NCBI GenBank assembly: GCA_028386065.3
Contig: JAKUCV010004765.1
Location: 162,675 to 226,674, forward strand
Direction of reading: 5' to 3'
DNA: 64,000 nt
Source: Turnera subulata
Taxonomy: Eukaryota > Streptophyta > Magnoliopsida > Malpighiales > Passifloraceae
The position numbers and the translations under genes were made by a program. A model generated the notes under the pieces. It worked only from the letters and a program-made list of their open reading frames with translations. It made no database searches and was not told the DNA's origin. Shown in pieces: positions 57,135 through 64,000 of the stretch (the stretch's first letter is position 1; every line of letters begins with the position of its first letter).

Positions 57135-60100
57135 ATGGCGAAATTGGAGGCAAGGAGTCTTAGGAAGGCAGTGGTGCCTTCTTCTCTTATCCAAAACCCT
57201 TCTCCTGGAAACCTCCAGTCTACTCGTCTCGCTCTCCATGTATTTCTCTTTTATCTCCTCTTTTGTTTTTTTTTTTTTTTTTCATCTTATCATCTTCTAC
57301 TCCCAATAACTGCAACTGAAAATAGTTTCTTTGCAATCCAGGTCAATGAGTGTGCCTCTAGGTGTTGGGTTTACTTGGCTTCTGGCTGCCATGTCTACAA
57401 ACTCCAGGTTCACTCAGATTTAAAACTTGCTTTCTCATTTACTTGTCACTTGCTCCTTGACTCTATACTTATACTATTGATACTTTTTTAGTCTAATAAT
57501 AACTTCAAAGCTGGTTCTGTTATTTCTGTAAGGGTTTAGTTATTACTCTTAAAAGTTGCTGGCTGTTTCCAAGCAGAAAGAACTAGCTAGCTCTGGAGAT
57601 GATTTGAGTCGTTGCTCAATTTGATAAAACAAAAATTTTGGTTGTTTTGTTTTCGTGCCTGGAGCTGTTCCTTGGGGCATGTTTAGGGTTTCTGTTCACA
57701 ATTCTACGTTAAGTCCTGCAAGTCTCAAAATTGATTCATAATTTTTGATGTGTTGGCTTTTAGCCTCGTAATGGTTCTGGCAACACGATTGCATCCAGGA
57801 CTTCACTGGGTTTGGATACTGACTAATATTAGTCGTGTTGCTGGTCCCTCTCTTTGTTTATTTTTGGAACATGTGTTGCTGGTGTTTAGGCACCTCTGTT
57901 TTATTTGAACATAATGGTAAGCAATTGACAGCTTGGTTTCTCATGCAAATTTTTTGGTAGTTGCAAAGTTTACTTTTCTCTTCTTGACAGATTTCGATGG
58001 ATGATTCTTTGATCAGCAAAGGGAAAGAGAGCCTCCTCATCCCAGTACAGACACAGGTACTCTTGTTGTACTTTTGAGTTATTGGTACCCTTTCAGTTTT
58101 CAACTTGTCTCGCTTTTCAAAACTGGCGAGTAAATTGAGCTAAGTATGTATCAATTCATTGGCAATGCGTTGATTTTCAGTTGCTTCTACTTACCAATTT
58201 TGAAGGTGTTGGAATCTTCCTTAGTTAATCGCTGCCCTCATCGTTCAGAAATCCAGAGCATAGTAGTCCATGAAACTGAAAGCAAGTGCCTCACAACTTA
58301 TTTTAATTAGTGATATTACGTCCTCTACCATAAGTTTCATACCTTCGTGAGAATCAAATCCTTTCAATGGACTTTTTTCTGACTGTAGGCCCTGAGTGCT
58401 TGGTGTTGGGTAGTGTGGATTGCTATGGTCACCTTATTGTCTCTAAACTAGATACTGGTGGAGAAGGTACATCTTTTATCTATTTTTTTTCCTTATTCAT
58501 CTATTCTTGTGTGCAATTCTTTTTCTAGGTATAGGCCCGGGTAGGATCCTATCTCTAGTTGATGCAAACAATTATTTCAAATCTTCAAGGAATCCCTTAG
58601 CCTAGTCCCTGCAACTTGAGCTTTGCAGTAGACTCCTTAAACCCATTTATTTTTGGGTCTTGAAAGGAAAAAATCTTGCTGACTATGTTTGAGTAGACAT
58701 TACTCAGCTCTGGTAATAAATAAAAAATCTTAGTATCTGTGAACAATTCACAAAGTCCAAACCATGTAGCTGGCTCTTTAGCCAGGACTAGGTGATGGCA
58801 AAACAAGCAGGCAAGCAGCACAGACGATAGCCAGGTTACCTTGTTGAGTTTAGCACTATTTTATGGTGGGGGTAGGGTTTAGGGTCACATTGATAATAAG
58901 CCTACCCTATTTATCAATTTATTTCCTTTTCTAAAATAAAAAAGAAACTCGAGGAGACAATTTATCCAGGCTCGATGGTTTGTTACCTTACTTCTGCTAT
59001 GTTTGGTTTGAGGACATTACTCCTGGATTCTCAATTACTCTTGAATCGAAGCTGGTACTGTTATCTGATGATATGTATCTGCTGTACTCAATCAAATTAT
59101 AGTATAAGAGCAGAAAGAGTGTGTGTTTTGTACATGTGTGTATTGGCCTGTATAATTTCTTTTCTCGTTTTAGTGTCTATCGCGTATCTGTTGGTACCTT
59201 TGGTTTACTGTTTCACCGATGCCTTTATTTTCCAGATATTGAGAGGCTCACATATTCTGTGTTGCCTAGAGATTCTGGTGTCAGAGAAGGGAGCTGGGCA
59301 GGGCTCAGCTTTAGTCCAAGTCAGTGGTCCATGGTACACTTTCTCTGATCACTAATTCGAGTTAGTCTGGTCTTTTTGGTAATATTTAGTCAATATCAAT
59401 GATGAAACATTAGAACTAAAAAAGCTGGAGCTAAACCACAAAGACCTTAAATGGGTTAAACACCTTTTACATACCCCAAGTTTTTCATTTGTCCTGATTG
59501 TATACCTCGGAGTTTTTGTGTTCCTTTTATGTACCCCAAGTTTTACTTTTTGTCCCTTTTCTGTACCTCGGGCAGCCCTGATGCTGATGTGGCCATCTGC
59601 CTGGGTCCACTTGAACGCGTCGTGATTCTATTGGTGCCACATGGGAAAAATTTGTGGGACCCACTATTTTCCTAGATCTTTTATTTCTGAAATTAGGGAA
59701 AATATTTTTCTAACTTTTAAATTATGTACCAGTTGGTCGACCCAATTTTCATCCCAGTTCGCGATGCATCCACAATTAAAAAACCCACCCACGCTAGTTT
59801 AAATATCCCTCTTCCCCTCTCCCCTTGTCTAACCTAAAGATCTAGGGAAAATAGTGAGTCCCACAAAAATTTTCCACGTTGCACCAAAAGAATCGCGACA
59901 CATGTCAAGTGGACCCGGGCAAATGGCCATGCCAGCGCCCGGGCTGCTCGAGGTACACAAAAGGGACAAAAAATAAAACTCGGGGTATATAGAAGGGGCA
60001 CAAAAACTACGAGGTATACAATCGGGACAAATGAAAAACTTGGGGTACATAAAAGGTGTTTAAACCGACCTCAAATTACTGAGTTGATTTATCTCCAACC

Positions 60101-63100
60101 TTAATTACTAAGTTCTATTTGATTTTTTGATGGTAGAAGCATTTATGTCGCTGTGGATTTTTCTGTCATTGCTGCAGCTCAACTGTAATCTTGAGGAATT
60201 TTTGCTTTGTTAAGCTCACAGCAATATCTGTTTTTGTAGTTTCTTTACATGGAAATAGTCTTTACTTTAGGTTTCTTGGTGTTTAGTGGCTCTTCATTTG
60301 TATGTTTGAAGGTTTTGATTTATTGTAAAGGTATTACATTTTTTTAAAAGTTTTCTGGATTGATAATTGTCTATTTACGTGCGTGCTTATATTTGCTTAT
60401 TTTGCCAAGTAAAGAAATGTGGATCTATTTCTGTATCCTGATTCAAGGTACTCTTTTTGGAAGTTACTTTGAAAAATCTGATGAGTTAACTAATTTATTC
60501 CTGTAAATTGTTTTATCTAGAATAAATATCTTAATATCTTCCCCTCGCCTGAGTCTTCGGCAGCTTATAGTGTCTTTCATTTCAGGCAGCCGTAGCGCAT
60601 AGCTTTTGCAAAAGCATTGATATTTATGACCAGGATATCCATCTGCGCACTCTTCATACGTAAGTATTTTATATGCCAATGAAATTGTTTACACAAACAT
60701 GCGCCCTCAAAAACATATGTACTTGTGTGTGCCCTATGTAGGTTAGTTGCTTTATGCAGATCAGTTTTGCTGCAGCTTTATGTATTTGGTTTTGCTGTTG
60801 GTTTCCTTTGATAAATGCATTCAGAACTATTACTGGTGCATTTATTTCTGTGATTTTATGTTGGCTAATTTAGTGTTCTTCATCTTTTTCCCCTTAACGC
60901 TGTAACAACTTGTGACAGGTAAAGGGCGAGAGGATATGAGAGGATATTGTAAATATCCATGTAGAATCATTCGTTGACTTCAACTTTTGTTCTAATTTCT
61001 TGGCACATGAAAAAAAAAAATGTGTGGCTTATGTGAGTTCATGGAAACCATAGATATGGTCAAGAAAATATGGGAACTGGGGATTAAAAATTTTTAGGTT
61101 GCAAGAAAGAGTGTAAAACAGTGTAGGCTACAATCATAGAGAAATTGGTTTTGCTAGAGTAGAATGAAGTATTATGAACCCTTTCCTCTTTAAGGTGTCC
61201 ACTGAATTGTGTTGGGATTTCATCCTAAGGAGCTAACTGAGGGACAAGCTCCAAGCTAGAATGTGAAAACCACCAATAGGACATACTCTACATCATTGAC
61301 AGAAATTGGATACTCAGACTTTCTGGCCTAGTCAAGCTGCCACAGCCTTCATATTCACTTTATTTAAAACGTGCTTGCATAGTTACCATTCCTAGTATCA
61401 GCATCCCACTGTGATATTAGATTCACGGTGCGGGATTTGACTACAATTTGTTTGTGCATCTTTTTCTTATTGGCTATGTCCAGAGGCCACTTATCCTTAA
61501 GAATAGCTTTGCTCTTGATAGTAACTAGATTTATCTTCAAATAGCATAACTGACATGTGCAAGCTTTCTATGTAAATACAATTTATCCATTTTTTGATGC
61601 TAAATACAATTTATCCATTGGTATCAATTAGTAGCTGTGCTGCAATTTTGGTACCATGCTCTTTGAACTTACAAATTTGATGAATAGAAACTTAATATGG
61701 AGGTATATTTACTCTTTTTTATCATCAATATGAGTCATGCTGCAGACTCTGGTACCCATCCTCAGTGAACTTCTTGCAGAATTTAAGTCATGGGGGTGAA
61801 AGTTCAATATTAGCTGTCACTGAGGGCTGCCAGGTACTTGTTGTTTGTTTATAATTTCTTATTTCCGTTTATGCATATTGCCTTGCTTCATTGCTCGAAA
61901 TTACTGCAGCTGACACTTTGGGACTCAAGAATGAAAGAAAAAGGTGGTTGTCTGAAACGGATTTGTGGTTCTCCTGGTGACATTTTCTATGCGGTCTCTG
62001 GTTCCTCGACTGGTAATATTGCTGTGGGTGGGGCTGATCGCACTGTGACCATATATGATCCTCGCAGGTTGGTCACTATTTTATTGTAAACAATATCCTG
62101 GCTTTCTAACAAAGTAGCAGGAAATCACATTTGTCATTGGCCTCTTCTGCGAGCAATGTCAGTGAGGATTTAGGAAATAATCATGCATAGAATATGGAAG
62201 GCCAACCACATCTGCTATTTAGTTACATACATACTATTTTCTTATATATATTGTGCTTATGCTATGTTTCCTAATGCTTCTTCTGGTCTAATGGAAGCAA
62301 TATTTGTTGGTGTTTTGAACGGTAAATATAGGTGGTCGGCACTTTCAAGATGGGTGCACTGTTCAAAATACGAGGTACGTTTTACTCTGTTGATTCCTAC
62401 ATCAATTATTTCCCTTTATGACTTTTTGAAGATCAGATTTATTTTGGACATTCTAAGAAGTTTTGTTGTTAAGCCATCAGGGCAAGGAGGATCGCAGTGT
62501 GAATTTGTTACTTATGGATTTTCTTTCCCAAGTTTTCTGCACTTCTAAATCATACTTGTTCGAATTCAGTGATTCATTTCTTAATTTTTTTCAACTTGTA
62601 ATGAAAAGTAAATGGCTTGGGATTTCCCGGTTAAGAGATAGGTTTTGTAGTCAAGTTTTATTTCTAATGCACTGTGCAAATGATATTGGTCATGAAGTAT
62701 TTTTTTAGAGTATGATCATATTATTGATAGCTGTACTGAACGGAATTGATAGTTTTGGTCCCTGAGCTCCACTTTGTCTAAATTAGGTCCCTGAACTGCT
62801 TAGTTTTGTTAATTTAGTCCTCCAGGCTGAGTACAAAGATGCATGATATTTTGAACCGGAATTTTTTGACACATCTAACTGCATACCTGTCTGATTTTTC
62901 ATCGATGTTCTAAGCTGCATTTCTGCTAGGCTTATCATTTTAGCTTAAATATCGTCTTTTTTCTTTTGCCAGATCACAGGACTAGCATTTTCTTCTGTCG
63001 ATGCTGACTACATCTACATCCAAGGGGTTGATTATGAGGTGATGCTCTGGAGACTTGGGAACTAATTCATTTTTCCTCTTGATTCGTTATGACCGTATTG

Positions 63101-64000
63101 TTTATACAGTACAGATGGGTTTTGACTTGCAGTTAGTTAAGTTTCAAATTATTTGCTTTTTAATACCCTTTTTGTTGTCGTTTTGATCTTGAAATCATTC
63201 AGTATATATTATGAGGAAATATTACATTACCTTTTTCCTCTTCTATGCTGTTTTGTATTTATGGTTACATTGGAAGAAAATGGTCTTTTGTTATTTGTCA
63301 GCATGTGGTTGTGGAGGGAAACGCCATATGGTGCCCTAAACATTGCAATTGTACCTTTTGCTTTTCAAGAAAACAAAAATTAAATGAAGAAGAGGAAGAA
63401 GACTGGAAGGCGTCCAGCTAACTGATATGTGCCCATAGGAGGTAGTTGGGGGGTAGGATACATTGTTCATTTCATGTGCTTTTTTAATGCATGATGAATA
63501 CGACTCTCCAATATTACAAGTCAAGCAAAATTCATTTAGGAGTTATGAAAAATAGCTTTGCAGCTCGAGCACTGGGTAGATACTACATGCAGCACCCCTC
63601 TGAATCATGGGGAAATGCTTTACACTGTAACACTTGTCAACATTCTTTTTAGTATCATTGAATAATAATATTGTGTTTGCAGGTCATCTGTGGGCAGTGG
63701 GAGCAAAGTAACAAGGTTTTCTCATTTAGAGGGGACTCAAACTGGCTGGGGTTCAGCAAGGTACTTTTTGAGTTCCCAATTTTTTAGCAGTACAATTTGG
63801 TCATTCCTATTTCAATTTTACATACATGCTATGCTCTCTTGGAGGTCCAACTCTAATTTTGTGCATGGGATTGAAAATGGCATTGGATATCTGTGGTAAT
63901 AGCATGGTTTTTCCTTATGTTTCTAGTCTACTACACCTTGAAGGTCTAATGAGTTGGATTCACTGACCGACACGTTAGCTTGCACTTTGCTGTAGCGGCT
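57135..64000 (+). CDS. WD40-repeat (transducin-like) protein, 12 exons visible, 3' end outside window
   Basis: Exons are 57135-57239, 57342-57407, 57991-58056, 58206-58281, 58389-58466, 59236-59333, 60586-60659, 61746-61833, 61910-62067, 62332-62374, 62973-63038 and 63683-63760. They join in one frame of 332 aa without a stop. All introns are GT-AG except intron 4, which needs a GC donor. The start MAKLEARSLRKAVVPSSLIQ looks natural. WD-type blades are visible as LTLWDSRMKEKGG (218-230) and VGGADRTVTIYDPRR (255-269). Further strands are GSVDCYGHLIVSKLD, SWAGLSFSPSQWSMAAVAHS, EITGLAFSSVDADYIYIQGVDYEV and KVFSFRGDSNWLGFSK. This is a conserved plant protein usually labelled transducin/WD40 repeat-like; I know of no established role. 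The fold normally acts as a protein-binding propeller. One or more 3' exons lie beyond 64000. Confidence 0.88.
59453..60068. mobile_element. 616-bp foldback (MULE-like MITE) in WD40 intron 6
   Basis: The two ends are inverted repeats of about 235 bases each: GGGTTAAACACCTTTTA... from the left, and the reverse complement of the right end GGTTTAAACACCTTTTA.... They differ by scattered substitutions. The flanks GACCTTAAAT (59443-59452) and GACCTCAAAT (60069-60078) match at nine of ten bases, a Mutator-type target duplication. There is no coding capacity. Confidence 0.88.

Noticed and set aside
57858..58103. Minus-strand ORF over WD40 exon 3
   Set aside because: Shadow of the exon and its introns; the + strand exon joins in frame with its neighbours.

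Overview
This is a plant nuclear window, most likely from a eudicot; the species was not determined. Three intron-containing host genes with canonical plant splice sites sit in AT-rich, repeat-laden DNA. They are a WAT1/nodulin MtN21-type EamA transporter (6823-9283, 7 exons, 361 aa), a tubby-like F-box protein (13827-17000, 4 coding exons, 424 aa), and a WD40-repeat protein that runs off the right edge (57135 to beyond 64000, 12 exons visible, 332 aa). All three are on the + strand. I assembled the gene models by hand from splice sites and reading-frame continuity.

Most of the rest is transposon. From left to right: a Tekay-like LTR end (1-200) inserted in a decayed Ty1-copia gag, and a 3.3 kb solo LTR inside that copia LTR (1251-4589). 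Next come the WAT1 gene, a 5'-truncated LINE (10031-10640), the tubby gene, and a Pack-MULE-like element (20073-21458). A complete but non-autonomous Ty3/gypsy-like element has a perfect 5-bp target duplication (21630-27529). A Tekay-like element lacking gag-pol carries two antisense mini-genes instead (29171-36954, minus strand). Beyond it lie a 4.95 kb solo LTR with a perfect duplication (38172-43126), SINE and LTR fragments, and a Helitron carrying an RPA70-like gene. That Helitron is interrupted by a 494-bp LTR and itself sits in LTR-like DNA (48405-51861). A second truncated LINE (55030-56400) precedes the WD40 gene.

The host genes do not form a pathway. WAT1 proteins are membrane exporters, tubby-like proteins combine a phosphoinositide-binding domain with an F-box, and the WD40 protein is probably a scaffold. 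The most unusual item is the gag-pol-less LTR element. Between its intact primer-binding site and polypurine tract it has two short ORFs, each with its own TATA box, reading opposite to the element. One is fused to the N-terminal part of a LINE-type endonuclease domain. Other points are a GC-AG intron in the WD40 gene, interleaved inverted repeats next to the WAT1 TATA box, and a 326-bp perfect duplication around a single N that looks like an assembly artefact.

All alignments were made by eye, and percent identities were not computed.
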